This document shows positions 9,035-19,696 of a stretch of 64,000 nt of DNA, piece after piece. A program made the translations under genes and the position numbers. Numbering within the stretch: position 1 is the first letter of the stretch; each line of letters starts with the position of its first letter. The DNA is from Propionibacterium acidifaciens DSM 21887 (lineage in GTDB: Bacteria > Actinomycetota > Actinomycetes > Propionibacteriales > Propionibacteriaceae). The DNA lies in contig NZ_AUFR01000010.1 of assembly GCF_000426605.1 (NCBI RefSeq), positions 25,912-89,911 of the forward strand, written 5' to 3'. A model generated the notes under the pieces. It made no database searches. It was not told the DNA's origin and was given only the letters and a program-made list of their open reading frames with translations.

Positions 9035-10419
9035 CGCGTCATCTCCAGTCTCACCTCAGTGCCTTCGCCCGGTGCCGTGCGGATGACCGCCCGGCCCCCG
9101 TAGCGTTCCATGCGTTCGACAATCGATCTTTTCACACCCATGCGGTCCTCCCCGATCTGTTCCGGATCGAATCCCCTGCCACGGTCGCGGACGAAGACCT
9201 CGACCGTCTCCGGCCCCACCTCCGCGTAGACGTCGATCTTGTCGGCGCCGGAGTGCTTGGAGGCGTTCATCATCGCCTCGCGCGCCGCGCGGAGCGTGGC
9301 CTCCAGGCCCGGCGTGTTCTCGGCGTCGCCGACGCAGACCACCTCGATGGGCACGCCCCGCTCGTCCTCGATCTCGGCGCCCGCCTCGACGAGGGCCGCC
9401 CGGAAGGTCTCCGGGCCGGGCTGCTCCCCGTAGAGCCAGGCGCGCAGCTCACGCTCCTGGCGGCGGGCGAGCGAGGCGACGGCCTTGGGGTCGCCCGCCT
9501 GGCGCTGGATGAGGGCGAGGGTCTGCAGGACGGAGTCGTGCAGGTGGGCGGCCATGTCGGCGCGGGCGTCCGAGACGATCCGCGCCTCGCGCGCAGCGGC
9601 GAGGTTGTTGCGCATGCGGTTCATGGCGGGCGCGGCGACGACGCCGATGCCGATGAGGGTGAGGGCCGCGACGGCGAGCATCGACGGCAGATAGGGCTGC
9701 CCGGCCTGGCTGTAGGCCAGCAGCGAGATGGCCGCACCGATGAGGATGAGCGCCAGACCCATGCGCACGAGCAGTGCCCAGTGGTCCTGGCTCACGAGGG
9801 GGGCCAGCCAGCGCGGGGTGCCGTGCTCCGAACCGTCCCCCTCGGGGGCCTCGGCCTGCCGCCAGACGAGGGCGACGCCCAGACAGGCGAGGATGATCGG
9901 CCAGAAGAAGACGCCGCCCGGATTGACGTCCATCATGCGCACGAGCATGAGCACGCCGACGCACAGGACGATGACCGCCAGCGCGCTCCCGGTGCCGGCC
10001 GGGCTCGTGTCCCTGGTCGTGCGGCGCATGTCGGCGCGGTTGGCCATCTCCAGGCCCGGCGCCTCGTGGTCGGGCACCTTGGCGGGGATGAGCAGCCAGG
10101 CCAGGGCGTAGAAGATGATGCCGATGTAATCGGCGCCCACGAGCACGATGAAGCACACGCGCACGACCCACACCGGCCAGCCGAGGTGGTCGGCCACACC
10201 GGTGCACACCCCGCCGAGCCAGCGTCGGTCCAGGGGCCGGCGCAGCTTGGGGCGGGGTGCGCGGCGCGCCGGGGCGGGGGGCCCGTCGGGCGCGGGGGAC
10301 GGGTCGTCGGCGGCGCGCGCCGGGCCGGGGCCGGGACGAGGAGCGGAACCGGCGGCCTGCGCGGGCGCGCCGGCCCCCATCGCCCGCTGCCCCGCGGAGG
10401 GCTCGTCCTGGTACCTCAC
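9031..10419 (-). CDS. PspC-domain sensor histidine kinase
   Basis: 462 residues starting at GTG 10419. A Pro/Ala-rich N-terminal tail (1-57) leads to a PspC domain (LDRRWLGGVCTGVADHLG, then a transmembrane helix ending LAWLLIPAK), further membrane spans to about residue 260, a HisKA_3-like segment with the phospho-acceptor in HLHDSVLQTLALI, and a HATPase_c domain (EAMMNASKHSG as N-box, DRGRGFDPEQIG as G-box). The PspC module fused to the kinase suggests it senses membrane state directly. It is co-transcribed with the response regulator and divergent from a separate PspC operon 116 bases away, which is the obvious candidate target. Confidence 0.9.
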   Translation of the reverse strand: MRYQDEPSAGQRAMGAGAPAQAAGSAPRPGPGPARAADDPSPAPDGPPAPARRAPRPKLRRPLDRRWLGGVCTGVADHLGWPVWVVRVCFIVLVGADYIGIIFYALAWLLIPAKVPDHEAPGLEMANRADMRRTTRDTSPAGTGSALAVIVLCVGVLMLVRMMDVNPGGVFFWPIILACLGVALVWRQAEAPEGDGSEHGTPRWLAPLVSQDHWALLVRMGLALILIGAAISLLAYSQAGQPYLPSMLAVAALTLIGIGVVAAPAMNRMRNNLAAAREARIVSDARADMAAHLHDSVLQTLALIQRQAGDPKAVASLARRQERELRAWLYGEQPGPETFRAALVEAGAEIEDERGVPIEVVCVGDAENTPGLEATLRAAREAMMNASKHSGADKIDVYAEVGPETVEVFVRDRGRGFDPEQIGEDRMGVKRSIVERMERYGGRAVIRTAPGEGTEVRLEMTR

Positions 10420-10535
10420 CCCTCAATCTTTGCGCATCCCCGGACCCGGGGGAACGGCGAGGACGCCGATGGGAGGGGGACGATCCGGGCACGAGGGGCA
10501 TTTCAGGGGTGTCTCGTGTGGGGAGGAGGGGTGAC

Positions 10536-11717
10536 GTGGACGAGACTGGGCCCATGGCGAATGGGGACGAGCAGGGCACCGGCCCGGCGGTCGACGACGT
10601 CCCCGGACGATCGGCCCGACCCGTCACCAGGCGCCGGGGGCCGGGCTCGCTCATCGTCCGCGACCCCGATGCCGGCGTCATCGGCGGCGTCTGCCAGGGC
10701 ATCGCAGACCGCACCGGCATCGATCCCCTGCTGCTGCGCCTCGTCGCCGCGCTGGCCGGACTCAGCGCCGGCCTCGGCGTCGCCCTCTACCTCACCCTGT
10801 GGGTCACCACACCCACCCGTCAGGACGACCGCAGCCCCGTCGAGCGGGTCCTGCCCTGCCTGCGCCGCACCGGCTGGTTCGGCTTCGCGGTCCTGCTGCT
10901 GGCGGTCGGCGCAGCCACGGTCCTGGCCGTGCACGACCTCGTCCCCCTCACGTGGTGGCCGATCGCCCTCATCGCGCTCCTCGTCATCATCATGTGGGCG
11001 GTCGGGCCGCTGCGCGCCGCCCGGGCCCGACGGCGCCGCGCCGACGCGGCCGCCCCCGACGCGCGACGCCCCGGGCCGGTCACCGCCATCGCGGCGGTCA
11101 CGCTGCCCCTGGCGGCCGGGGCCGGCGCGGCAGTGTTCCTCCTCGTCGACGCCCGGCCCCTCGCCCGGCTGGTCTGCGGCGTCGCCGCCGCCCTCGGCAC
11201 GATCGGCGCCGGCCTGGTGCTCTCGAGCCCCTGGGGCCTTTCGCGCCCGCTGCGCGACGTCGGCGCCTGCCTCGGCGTCCTCATCCTCGTGCTCGACGCG
11301 CCCTTCATGACCACCCTCGGTCAGCAGGCGCACCCCGGGGACCGCCTCGGCCCGGACGAGTACGCCGCCGGCCCGCTCGACATCGAGAGCCGCAGCGTCC
11401 TCCTCGACCTGAGCTCCCTGCCCGCCCAGCGCGACGAGCTGACGATCCAGGCGCACGACGCGATCGTGCGCATCATCGTCCCGGCCGACCGCACGGTGAC
11501 GATCGAGTACAGCTGCTTCTTCTCGGAGCTCGCCCTGCCCTCGGCGGGCGGCTGCGCGAGCGTCGGCTCGGGCACGTGGACGAGCACCGTCGGGCCCGGC
11601 GCGCCGGTCCCCGACGACGGGACCGACGGGACCGACGGGGCGCAGGCCCGCCCGGCCCCCGGAGCCCTGCGCGTCGAGGTGCGACTCGTGCGCTCGCAGA
11701 TGGAGGTCGTCCGATGA
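10536..11717 (+). CDS. PspC-domain membrane protein
   Basis: 393 residues from GTG 10536, chosen because GGAGGAGGGG lies 9 bases upstream; an ATG at 10554 is the alternative. A PspC domain occupies about residues 40-95 (DAGVIGGVCQGIADRTGIDP). Four or more hydrophobic helices follow, then an extracytoplasmic C-terminal part with a DUF-like beta region (SRSVLLDLSSLPAQRDELTI). In actinobacteria, PspC proteins divergent from a PspC-fused histidine kinase act as envelope-stress modulators; that role is inferred here from context. Its stop overlaps the next start (ATGA). Confidence 0.82.
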   Translation: MDETGPMANGDEQGTGPAVDDVPGRSARPVTRRRGPGSLIVRDPDAGVIGGVCQGIADRTGIDPLLLRLVAALAGLSAGLGVALYLTLWVTTPTRQDDRSPVERVLPCLRRTGWFGFAVLLLAVGAATVLAVHDLVPLTWWPIALIALLVIIMWAVGPLRAARARRRRADAAAPDARRPGPVTAIAAVTLPLAAGAGAAVFLLVDARPLARLVCGVAAALGTIGAGLVLSSPWGLSRPLRDVGACLGVLILVLDAPFMTTLGQQAHPGDRLGPDEYAAGPLDIESRSVLLDLSSLPAQRDELTIQAHDAIVRIIVPADRTVTIEYSCFFSELALPSAGGCASVGSGTWTSTVGPGAPVPDDGTDGTDGAQARPAPGALRVEVRLVRSQMEVVR

Positions 11718-12001
11718 GCCCCGAGAGCCGGCGCCCGGACGGGCGCTCCCAGCGGTCCGCCTCCCTCGTGTGGGGGCTTCTGTTCCTCATCATCGCCGCG
11801 GTGGCGGTGCTCACCTCGAACCACCTGGTCGGCCATGCCGCCGTGCGACTCGGAGTACCGCTGGCCCTCATCGTCACCGGGCTCCTGGGGCTGGCCGCGG
11901 GTAACATGAGGACACACGGCGGAATCGGGGGCGCGGGGCCGTCCGGCGCCCCGACGCCCACGACGACGCGACACAACGCGACGGGACAAGGAGAACCCTG
12001 A
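11714..12001 (+). CDS. Small two-helix membrane protein of the PspC operon
   Basis: 95 residues. Basic N-terminus, then two hydrophobic helices (LVWGLLFLIIAAVAVLTS and VRLGVPLALIVTGLLGLAAG) and a Gly/Thr-rich cytoplasmic tail. No known motif is seen. The ATG overlaps the previous stop by four bases and the stop overlaps the next ATG by one base (TGATG), so it is the middle gene of a tightly coupled three-gene unit. Confidence 0.75.
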   Translation: MSPESRRPDGRSQRSASLVWGLLFLIIAAVAVLTSNHLVGHAAVRLGVPLALIVTGLLGLAAGNMRTHGGIGGAGPSGAPTPTTTRHNATGQGEP

Positions 12002-12279
12002 TGGCCTCGAAGAAGCTCACGCGAAGCCGTGACCACCGGATGCTCAGCGGCGTGGCCGGAGGCATCGCCGACTACTTCGGCATCGACTCGAACCTCGTCC
12101 GCCTCGTCTTCTGCGTCCTCGCCCTCGTGACGAGCGGCGGCGGGGTCATCGCCTATCTCATCGGCTGGCTGCTGCTGCCCGACGAGTACGACGACGTGCG
12201 CGGCTTCGACCAGGTCAAGAAGAAGCTCGACGAGTTCGGTGGCAAGAAGTCCGACGGCTACGACGGCGGCTCCTGGTGA
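12001..12279 (+). CDS. PspC-domain protein, short form
   Basis: 92 residues, almost entirely one PspC domain: LTRSRDHRMLSGVAGGIADY, then a membrane helix (LVRLVFCVLALVTSGGGVIAYLIGWLLLP) and an acidic/Gly tail. AAGGAG ends 8 bases before the ATG. PspC proteins sense or modulate membrane damage. This and the two upstream genes form the likely effector side of the neighbouring PspC-kinase/NarL system. Confidence 0.9.
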   Translation: MASKKLTRSRDHRMLSGVAGGIADYFGIDSNLVRLVFCVLALVTSGGGVIAYLIGWLLLPDEYDDVRGFDQVKKKLDEFGGKKSDGYDGGSW

Positions 12280-12330
12280 CCGGCCGGGCGCCGGGGCGAC
12301 GACGCTCGCCCGCGCGTCTCGTCCTGCCCG

Positions 12331-12356
12331 GCCGGATCCGCGACTGAGGATCCGGC
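12331..12356. terminator. Perfect 9-bp hairpin ending the PspC operon
   Basis: GCCGGATCC (12331-12339) and GGATCCGGC (12348-12356) pair perfectly around an 8-base loop. It sits in the convergent gap between the PspC operon and the DUF2993 gene and could terminate either. No U-tract. Confidence 0.6.
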
Positions 12357-12407
12357 GCAGTCCGCCCCGCGGGGGAGACCGGGGGATCGGCCCCGCCGGC
12401 CGGTCCA

Positions 12408-13118
12408 TCATCCCCCGAGCCGCGAGATCGTGACGTCCTGACCGCTCAGGGCGACCCTCATGCCGTCCTGGACGATTTCCAGCCCCGAGTAGCCGAGGCC
12501 CTCGGGCGGCTCCGGCAGGCGGAGCCGGTCCTGGACCTCGGCCAGGACCGGCTGGGCGAGCGCATCGGGCAGGTCGGAGTCGGCGACCCGGACCCCGGCG
12601 CCGGTCAACGTGACGGTCCCGTCGGCGGCCACGGCCGGCGACGCCGAGGTGATCGTCACCGGGAGCTGCGCCCCGACGGCAGACACCGTGGTGGTGGCCT
12701 CGACCGTCCCGTCGCCGGAGCGGCTCACCGTCAGGCCCGTGGCCGAGGCGATCGCGTCCCAGCCCATGACGGCCGAGGCCCTGAGACTCCCGGCCGTCAG
12801 CGCGTCGGGCTCGCGCACATGGGTGAGATCGGTGAGCTCGGCGCGGGCCGAGCGCAGCGTGACGTCCTGGCCCCGAACGGTCAGCCCGAACTCGTCGACG
12901 TCGACGCTGAGGTCGTCGAGCGTGCCGGAGGTGAGCACCGGCAGCAGGATCCGCTGGGAGCTCGCGACGTGGACCCGGGAGGGGTCCTCGCCGAGCCGAG
13001 CGGCGACGCGCGACTGCACGGAGCGCATCGCCACATGGTAGGACACCCCGACCGCCGCGCCGGCGAGCAGCAGGACGAGGACCAGGAGGCCGCACAGGAC
13101 CTTCAGACCGCGGGGCAC
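12408..13118 (-). CDS. DUF2993 (LmeA-like) phospholipid-binding exported protein
   Basis: 236 residues from GTG 13118. One N-terminal membrane helix or signal (LKVLCGLLVLVLLLAGAAVG) precedes a DUF2993 region with its repeated beta pattern (SGTLDDLSVDVDEFGLTVRG and SGLEIVQDGMRVALSGQDVT). In mycobacteria the family member LmeA is a periplasmic phosphatidylinositide-binding protein needed for lipomannan elongation; a comparable envelope-lipid role is inferred. I chose GTG 13118, 7 bases after the dapB stop, because longer frames run into dapB coding sequence. No strong ribosome site is visible, so coupling to dapB translation is likely. Confidence 0.78.
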   Translation of the reverse strand: MPRGLKVLCGLLVLVLLLAGAAVGVSYHVAMRSVQSRVAARLGEDPSRVHVASSQRILLPVLTSGTLDDLSVDVDEFGLTVRGQDVTLRSARAELTDLTHVREPDALTAGSLRASAVMGWDAIASATGLTVSRSGDGTVEATTTVSAVGAQLPVTITSASPAVAADGTVTLTGAGVRVADSDLPDALAQPVLAEVQDRLRLPEPPEGLGYSGLEIVQDGMRVALSGQDVTISRLGG

Positions 13119-13125
13119 GGCAGGC

Positions 13126-13908
<783 letters not shown>

Positions 13909-13958
13909 CCCGCGCCACGGGACCGACGGCCCCCGCGGCGCAGCCGCCGTGGGACCGG

Positions 13959-13998
13959 ACGGAGGGCCGGCCCCGCTCGAGCGGGGCCGGCCCTCCGT
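13959..13998. terminator. Perfect 40-base palindrome after pnp
   Basis: The two 20-base arms are exact reverse complements around a central CTCGAG, giving a continuous GC-rich stem. It ends the pnp message (minus strand), which stops at 14016. No U-tract follows, as for the other hairpins in this window. Confidence 0.8.
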
Positions 13999-14015
13999 CG
14001 GTCGAGCGATCCTGA

Positions 14016-16226
14016 TCAGTCCTCGTCCTCGTCATCCTCGAGGACCGGGCTCAGCGAGAGCTTGCCCCGGTCGTCGACATCGGTGATCTCGACCTGCAGC
14101 TTCTGGCCGACCGAGAGCACGTCGTCGACCTCCTCGACGCGCTTGCCGCCGTTGAGGGCGCGCAGCCTCGAGATGTGGAGCAGGCCGTCCTTGCCCGGCA
14201 GCAGCGAGACGAAGGCTCCGAAGCTCGTGAGCTTCACGACGGTGCCCAGATAGCGCTCGCCCTCCTCCGGCATGGTCGGATTGGCGATGGCATTGATCAT
14301 CGTACGCGCAGACTCGGCGGACTCGCCGTTGTCGGCGCCGATGTAGATCGTGCCGTCCTCCTCGATGGAGATGCTGGCGCCGGTGTCGTCCTGGATCTGG
14401 TTGATGACCTTGCCCTTGGGCCCGATGACCTCGCCGATCTTGTCGGTGGGGATGTGCACGGTGATGATGCGCGGGGCGAACTCGCTCATCTCGTCGGGCT
14501 CGTCGATCGCGTCGTGGATGACGCCGAGGATCGTCGTGCGGGCCTCGCGGGCCTGCAGCAGGGCCTGGGCGAGCACGTCGGCGGGGATGCCGTCGAGCTT
14601 CGTGTCGAGCTGCAGGGCGGTGACGAACTCGCTGGTGCCGGCCACCTTGAAGTCCATGTCGCCGAGGGCGTCCTCGGCGCCGAGGATGTCGGTGAGGGCC
14701 AGGTAGGTGGTCTCACCGCTCTTCTCGTCCGTCTCGCTCATGAGACCCATGGCGATGCCGGCCACGGGCGCCCTCAACGGCACGCCGGCGTTGAGCAGGG
14801 AGAGCGTCGAGGCGCAGACCGAGCCCATCGAGGTGGAGCCGTTGGAGCCGATGGCCTCGGAGACCTGACGGATGGCGTAGGGGAACTCGTCGCGGGTGGG
14901 CAGCACCGGGACGATGGCGCGCTCGGCCAAGTGGCCGTGGCCGACCTCGCGGCGCTTCGGCGAACCGATGCGGCCGGTCTCGCCGGTGGAGTACGGCGGC
15001 ATCTCGTACTGGTGCATGTAGCGCTTGGTCCTGGCCGAGCTGAGGGTGTCGAGCTTCTGCTCCATGTCGAGCATGTTGAGCGTCGTGATGCCCAGCACCT
15101 GGGTCTCACCGCGCTGGAACAGGCCGGAGCCGTGGACGCGCGGGATGACGCCGACCTCGCTGGACAGCGTGCGGATGTCCTTGGGGCCGCGGCCGTCGAT
15201 GCGGACGCCCTCGGACAGGACGCGCCCGCGGACGATCTGCTTCGTCATGGCCTTGAAGGCGCCCGAGATCTCGCCCTCTCGGCCGGCGAAGACCTCCTCG
15301 GCGCCCATGACGTCCTTGATCTCGTGCTTGAGATCGGACTCGGCCTCCTGGCGCTCCAGCTTGGCGGCGATCTGCTCGATCGCGTCGAGCCGGTCGCGGC
15401 CGAGCTCGTTCACGCGCGTCCAGACGTCGTCCTCGTAGTCCTTGAAGACCGGGAAGTCGTAGGTCTCCTTGTTGACCTGGGCGGCCAACTCGGCCTGGGC
15501 GTCGCACAGGACCTTGATGAACGGCTTGGCGGCCTCGAGACCGGCGCCGACGACCTCCTCGGTCGGGGCGGTGCGGCCCGCCTTCACGAGATCCCAGGTG
15601 GCCTCGGTCGAACCGGCCTCGACCATCATGATCGCGACGTCGCCGCCGGCCAGGACACGGCCGGCGACGACCATCGAGAAGGTGGCCTCCTTCTCCTGGT
15701 CGACGGTGGGGAAGCACACCCACTGGTCGCCGATGAGGCTGATGCGCACGCCGCCGATCGGGCCGCTGAAGGGCAGGCCGGAGATCTGGGTGGACATCGA
15801 CGCGGCGTTGATGGCCACGACGTCGTACTCGACCTGCGGGTTGAGGGCGAGGACGGTGATGACGACCTGGACCTCGTTGCGCAGTCCCTTCTTGAACGCG
15901 GGGCGCAGCGGACGGTCGATGAGGCGGCAGGCCAGGATGGCGCCCTCGGACGGGCGGCCCTCGCGACGGAAGAACGAGCCGGGGATGCGGCCCACGGCGT
16001 ACATCTTCTCGTCGACGTCGACGGTCAGCGGGAAGAAGTCGATGGACTCGCGCGGGGTCTTCTGGGCGGTGGTGGCGCTCAGCAGCATGGTGTCGCCGTC
16101 GAGGTAGACGGCCGCCGAGCCGTCCGCCTGCTTGGCGAGTTTGCCCGTCTCGAAACGGACTACGTGCCTGCCGAACGAGCCGTTGTCGATGACGGCCTCG
16201 GCGAACTTGACGTCAGGTCCCTCCAT
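14016..16226 (-). CDS. pnp: Polyribonucleotide nucleotidyltransferase (PNPase)
   Basis: 736 residues in the standard order: RNase PH core 1 ([20 protein letters not shown]), helical linker, RNase PH core 2 ([32 protein letters not shown]), KH domain ([19 protein letters not shown]) and S1 domain ([20 protein letters not shown]). It degrades RNA 3'-5' phosphorolytically and can add 3' tails. The ATG at 16226 was chosen over a longer frame because AAAGGA lies just upstream and the conserved N-terminus starts here. A TAGCCT -10-like site is at 16393-16398. Confidence 0.97.
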   Translation of the reverse strand: MEGPDVKFAEAVIDNGSFGRHVVRFETGKLAKQADGSAAVYLDGDTMLLSATTAQKTPRESIDFFPLTVDVDEKMYAVGRIPGSFFRREGRPSEGAILACRLIDRPLRPAFKKGLRNEVQVVITVLALNPQVEYDVVAINAASMSTQISGLPFSGPIGGVRISLIGDQWVCFPTVDQEKEATFSMVVAGRVLAGGDVAIMMVEAGSTEATWDLVKAGRTAPTEEVVGAGLEAAKPFIKVLCDAQAELAAQVNKETYDFPVFKDYEDDVWTRVNELGRDRLDAIEQIAAKLERQEAESDLKHEIKDVMGAEEVFAGREGEISGAFKAMTKQIVRGRVLSEGVRIDGRGPKDIRTLSSEVGVIPRVHGSGLFQRGETQVLGITTLNMLDMEQKLDTLSSARTKRYMHQYEMPPYSTGETGRIGSPKRREVGHGHLAERAIVPVLPTRDEFPYAIRQVSEAIGSNGSTSMGSVCASTLSLLNAGVPLRAPVAGIAMGLMSETDEKSGETTYLALTDILGAEDALGDMDFKVAGTSEFVTALQLDTKLDGIPADVLAQALLQAREARTTILGVIHDAIDEPDEMSEFAPRIITVHIPTDKIGEVIGPKGKVINQIQDDTGASISIEEDGTIYIGADNGESAESARTMINAIANPTMPEEGERYLGTVVKLTSFGAFVSLLPGKDGLLHISRLRALNGGKRVEEVDDVLSVGQKLQVEITDVDDRGKLSLSPVLEDDEDED

Positions 16227-16392
16227 GGGATTCCTTTCACTGGGGAATCGCCACTGGCATGGACGCCCGTCAGAACCGGTCTTCGATCGAGGACGCCGGG
16301 ACGGGCCCGGGATCCACCACCGAGGACCGAGGGCTGATCGTGGCGGCCATGACGGCGGCGTCATAGGGGTGCGCGTCGGGCGCACCGGGTCA

Positions 16393-16398
16393 AGGCTA
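16393..16398 (-). promoter_or_regulatory. -10-like TAGCCT before pnp
   Basis: Minus-strand TAGCCT about 170 bases before the pnp ATG and after the rpsO hairpin. It would give pnp a long 5' leader, where PNPase autoregulation acts in other bacteria (known from E. coli, inferred here). The remainder of the 16227-16542 gap shows nothing else. Confidence 0.3.
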
Positions 16399-16487
16399 GC
16401 CGACGCACCCGGATTCCACCTATTCGGGCACCGCTCCGCGCGCCGCGGGGCCCGTTCCGACCCGGACGGACGCGGGCCCGGACGGAC

Positions 16488-16520
16488 GGAACCGCCCGGG
16501 GACGATCCCCGGGCGGTTCC
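16488..16520. terminator. 15-bp perfect hairpin after rpsO
   Basis: Arms 16488-16502 and 16506-16520 (GGAACCGCCCGGGGA and its complement) pair perfectly over a CGA triloop, 23 bases downstream of the rpsO stop on the minus strand. Confidence 0.8.
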
Positions 16521-16542
16521 CGTGGCTGCGACGCGCCGGACC

Positions 16543-16806
16543 TCAGCGGCGGATGCCGAGGCGCTTGACGAGCGCGCGGTAGTGGTTGATGTCCTCCTTG
16601 GCCACGTAGTTGAGCAGGCGGCGGCGCTGGCCGACCATGAGCATGAGCCCGCGGCGGCTGTGGTGGTCGCCCTTGTGCTCCTTGAGGTGCTCGGTCAGGT
16701 GCGAGATGCGCCTGGTCAGCAGGGCGATCTGGACATCGGGGGAACCGGTGTCGCCCGGGTGCGTCGCGTACTCTTCGATGATCCTCTTCTTCTCGGCGGC
16801 ATCCAT
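16543..16806 (-). CDS. rpsO: 30S ribosomal protein S15
   Basis: 87 residues. It shows the S15 pattern: [39 protein letters not shown] and [18 protein letters not shown]. It binds 16S rRNA early in 30S assembly. AAGGGGAGG precedes the ATG. It sits between ribF and pnp, the common actinobacterial order. Confidence 0.97.
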   Translation of the reverse strand: MDAAEKKRIIEEYATHPGDTGSPDVQIALLTRRISHLTEHLKEHKGDHHSRRGLMLMVGQRRRLLNYVAKEDINHYRALVKRLGIRR

Positions 16807-16902
16807 GATGGCCTCCCCTTCCCGTTCCCGCTGCGCGGCGCCGCCCCACCCTGTCCGTGGGCGGCTCTTGGTGCTCCGCGGCCGATCGACGGCAACTCGC
16901 GA

Positions 16903-16908
16903 AGCCTA
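16903..16908 (-). promoter_or_regulatory. -10-like TAGGCT before rpsO
   Basis: Minus-strand TAGGCT about 100 bases before the rpsO ATG, in the ribF-rpsO gap. No clear -35. Confidence 0.35.
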
Positions 16909-16946
16909 GCAGGCCCCGGCCCGGACGACCGAATCGGCGACCGCCG

Positions 16947-17882
16947 TCACAGGGGCAGCGACCGGTTCGCCGGGTCGGCGAGCAGCCGCCGCGTCTCGGC
17001 GACGTCGCGGCGCATCTGGACGACGAGCCCCTCGGCCCCGGCGAAGCGCAGCTGCCCGCGCAGCGACCTCACGAATTCGACGCGCACCTTCGCGCCGTAC
17101 AGCTCCAGGTCGGTGCGGTCGAGCACGTAGGACTCGACGCGGCGCTCGATGCCGTCGAAGGTCGGGTTCGTGCCGACGCTCACAGCGGCGGGCATGGCCT
17201 CGGCGCCGGGCTCGTCGAGGCGGCGCAGCCAGCCGGCGTAGACGCCGTCGCCGGGCGTCGCGAGCTCGGCGGGGATCGGCAGATTGGCCGTCGGGAAGCC
17301 GAGCATGCGGCCGCGCTGGTCGCCGACGACCACGACGCCCGACAGGGAGAACCAGCGGCCGAGGTGCTCGGCGGCGCCGGTGACCTCGCCTGCGGCCAGG
17401 GCCTTGCGGATGCGGCTCGAGGAGGTGTCGACGCCCCCGACCCCGACCAGGTCGAGGGCGGTGGTCTCGAAACGGCCGGCGCCGAGCTCGGCGAGGGTCC
17501 GGGCGGTCCCGGCGGCGCCCCTGCCGAAGGTGAAGTTCGTGCCGACGATGACGAGCCGGGGGTCGAGCGGGTCGATGATGCGCTCGACGAAACGGGCGGG
17601 GGGCCAGGCGGCGACCTCCCCGTTGAACTGGACGACCCGCACCTGCGAGGCGCCGCAGCGCTTCAGCAGCTCGATGCGGTCGTCGAGACTGGTGAGCAGG
17701 CGTGGCACCCGGTCCGGCGCGAAGACGGTCATCGGGTGGGGCCACAGGGTCACCGCGACGACCGGCAGCGGGACGCCGTCGACGCCGAGGGCGGCGGCCC
17801 GGGCGCGCGCGCGGTCCAGCAGCGCCCGATGACCGCGGTGAACGCCGTCGAAGTTGCCGATGACGACAACCGATCCAGCCAT
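16947..17882 (-). CDS. ribF: Bifunctional riboflavin kinase/FAD synthetase
   Basis: 311 residues. The N-terminal FMN adenylyltransferase domain has GNFDGVHRGHRALL and the SSSRIRKALAAGEV segment. The C-terminal flavokinase domain has GRMLGFPTANLPIP and the downstream SVGTNPTF. It converts riboflavin to FMN and FAD. Start ATG 17882 is preceded by GGAGAGG and the conserved N-terminus begins immediately, so the longer open frame was not used. A minus-strand TACACT at 17931-17936 may be its -10. Confidence 0.95.
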   Translation of the reverse strand: MAGSVVVIGNFDGVHRGHRALLDRARARAAALGVDGVPLPVVAVTLWPHPMTVFAPDRVPRLLTSLDDRIELLKRCGASQVRVVQFNGEVAAWPPARFVERIIDPLDPRLVIVGTNFTFGRGAAGTARTLAELGAGRFETTALDLVGVGGVDTSSSRIRKALAAGEVTGAAEHLGRWFSLSGVVVVGDQRGRMLGFPTANLPIPAELATPGDGVYAGWLRRLDEPGAEAMPAAVSVGTNPTFDGIERRVESYVLDRTDLELYGAKVRVEFVRSLRGQLRFAGAEGLVVQMRRDVAETRRLLADPANRSLPL

Positions 17883-18000
17883 GACCCACCTCTCCGGTCC
17901 GCGCGGGGCGGTGCGCGCCGCGCCGGGCCGAGTGTAGTACGGGCCGCCGGCGCGGGCCGGGCGCCGACCCCGGGCCCGGGCGTCACCCGCCGGACGCGCA

Positions 18001-18030
18001 GCGAGGGGCCCCGGTGACGGGGCCCCTCGC
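18001..18030. terminator. 13-bp hairpin with GTGA tetraloop after glpK
   Basis: Arms 18001-18013 and 18018-18030 (GCGAGGGGCCCCG and its complement) are perfect; the loop is GTGA. It lies 20 bases after the glpK stop (minus strand). Confidence 0.8.
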
Positions 18031-18049
18031 ACGGTCGGCGATCAGCGGG

Positions 18050-19576
18050 TCACTCGACGACGTCCTCGTCGACCCAGTTGAGGGTGCGCTGGACGGCCTT
18101 CTTCCAGTTGCGGTAGAGGCGGTCCCGCTCGGCGGGAACGGCCGCCGGCTCCCAGCGGGTGTCCTCGGCCCAGTTGTCGATGACGTCCTGCTCGCCGCTC
18201 CAGAAGCCCACCGCGATACCGGCCGCGTAGGCGGCGCCGAGGGCGGTGGTCTCGGCAACGACCGGGCGGATGACCGGCACGTCGAGCTGGTCGGCCTGGA
18301 ACTGCATGAGCAGCTGGTTCGCGGTCATGCCGCCGTCGACCTTGAGCTCGGTCAGCGGCACGCCGGAGTCGGCGTTCATGGCGTCCAGGACCTCCCGGGT
18401 CTGGTAGGCGGTCGACTCGAGCACAGCGCGGGCGATGTGGCCCCGGTTGACGTAGCGGGTCAGGCCGACGAGGGCCCCGCGGGCGTCCGGGCGCCAGTAC
18501 GGCGCGAAGAGACCCGAGAAGGCCGGCACGAAGTAGGCGCCGCCGTTGTCGTCCACCGAGGCGGCCAGGGCCTCGGACTCGGGGGCGCTCGCGACCATCT
18601 TCAGGCTGTCGCGCAGCCACTGCACGAGCGAGCCCGCCACGGCGATCGAGCCCTCGAGGGCGTACACCGCGGGCCGGTCGCCGAGCTTGTAGCAGACGGT
18701 GGTGAGCAGGCCGTTCTTGCTGAAGACGGGCTCGGTGCCCGTGTTCTGGAGCATGAAGCAGCCCGTACCGTAGGTGTTCTTCGCCATGCCGGGCTCGAAG
18801 CAGGCCTGGCCGAAGGTGGCCGCCTGCTGGTCACCGAGGATGCCGGCGATCGGGGTGTCGATGAGCAGGCCGTTCTTGCGGCCGAGGCCGTAGACCTCGG
18901 AGCTGGACCTGATCTGCGGCAGCATCGAGGCCGGGATGCCGAGGGCCTCGATCATGCGCTCGTCCCACTGGAGGGTCTCGATGTTCATGAGCATGGTCCG
19001 CGAGGCGTTCGTCACGTCGGTGACGTGGACGCCGCCGTCGAGACCGCCGGTGAGGTTCCACAGCACCCAGGTGTCCATGGTGCCCATGAGGAGCCCGCCC
19101 TCCTCGGCCCGCTGCCGGGCGCCCTCGACGTTCTCGAGGATCCAGCGCACCTTGGGCCCCGCGAAGTAGGTGTTGAGGGGCAGGCCGCAGATGCTCTTGA
19201 AACGGTCGGGGCCCTCGTCCCCGGCCAGCTCCTCGCAGATCCGCTGGGTGCGGGTGTCCTGCCAGACGATGGCGTTGTAGACGGGCTCGCCGGTCTCGCG
19301 GTCCCACACGACGGTGGTCTCGCGCTGGTTCGTGATGCCCACCGCGGCGAGCTGGTGCCGGTTGATCTCGGCGTTCGACAGGGCCTGGCCGACGACGGCC
19401 CGGACGGCCTCCCAGATCTCGACCGGGTTGTGCTCGACCCAGCCGGCCCGTGGAAAGATCTGCTCGAACTCCTGCTGACCGGTGGCGACGATGCGGCCGG
19501 CATGGTTGAAGATGATGGCCCGTGCGGAGGTGGTGCCCTCGTCGATGGCCAGGATGTACTGCTCTTCTTCTGCCAT
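18050..19576 (-). CDS. glpK: Glycerol kinase
   Basis: 508 residues of the FGGY family. N-terminal ATPase-fold motif [16 protein letters not shown], glycerol-site segments [14 protein letters not shown] and WQDTRTQ, the C-terminal [17 protein letters not shown] and [14 protein letters not shown] phosphate-binding loop. It phosphorylates glycerol to glycerol-3-phosphate. AAAGGAA precedes the ATG. It follows glpF by 117 bases on the same strand, so uptake and activation are probably co-transcribed. Confidence 0.97.
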   Translation of the reverse strand: MAEEEQYILAIDEGTTSARAIIFNHAGRIVATGQQEFEQIFPRAGWVEHNPVEIWEAVRAVVGQALSNAEINRHQLAAVGITNQRETTVVWDRETGEPVYNAIVWQDTRTQRICEELAGDEGPDRFKSICGLPLNTYFAGPKVRWILENVEGARQRAEEGGLLMGTMDTWVLWNLTGGLDGGVHVTDVTNASRTMLMNIETLQWDERMIEALGIPASMLPQIRSSSEVYGLGRKNGLLIDTPIAGILGDQQAATFGQACFEPGMAKNTYGTGCFMLQNTGTEPVFSKNGLLTTVCYKLGDRPAVYALEGSIAVAGSLVQWLRDSLKMVASAPESEALAASVDDNGGAYFVPAFSGLFAPYWRPDARGALVGLTRYVNRGHIARAVLESTAYQTREVLDAMNADSGVPLTELKVDGGMTANQLLMQFQADQLDVPVIRPVVAETTALGAAYAAGIAVGFWSGEQDVIDNWAEDTRWEPAAVPAERDRLYRNWKKAVQRTLNWVDEDVVE

Positions 19577-19696
19577 GTGAGTGTTCCTTTCAGCTGTGGT
19601 GCGCTCGCCTTCGAACGCACTCTGAGCGGCCCGCGACGGCCGGGGACGGGAGCCCGCGGTCCGGGCGCGTGACCCTCGCCGCGGGCGCCCGGGGGA

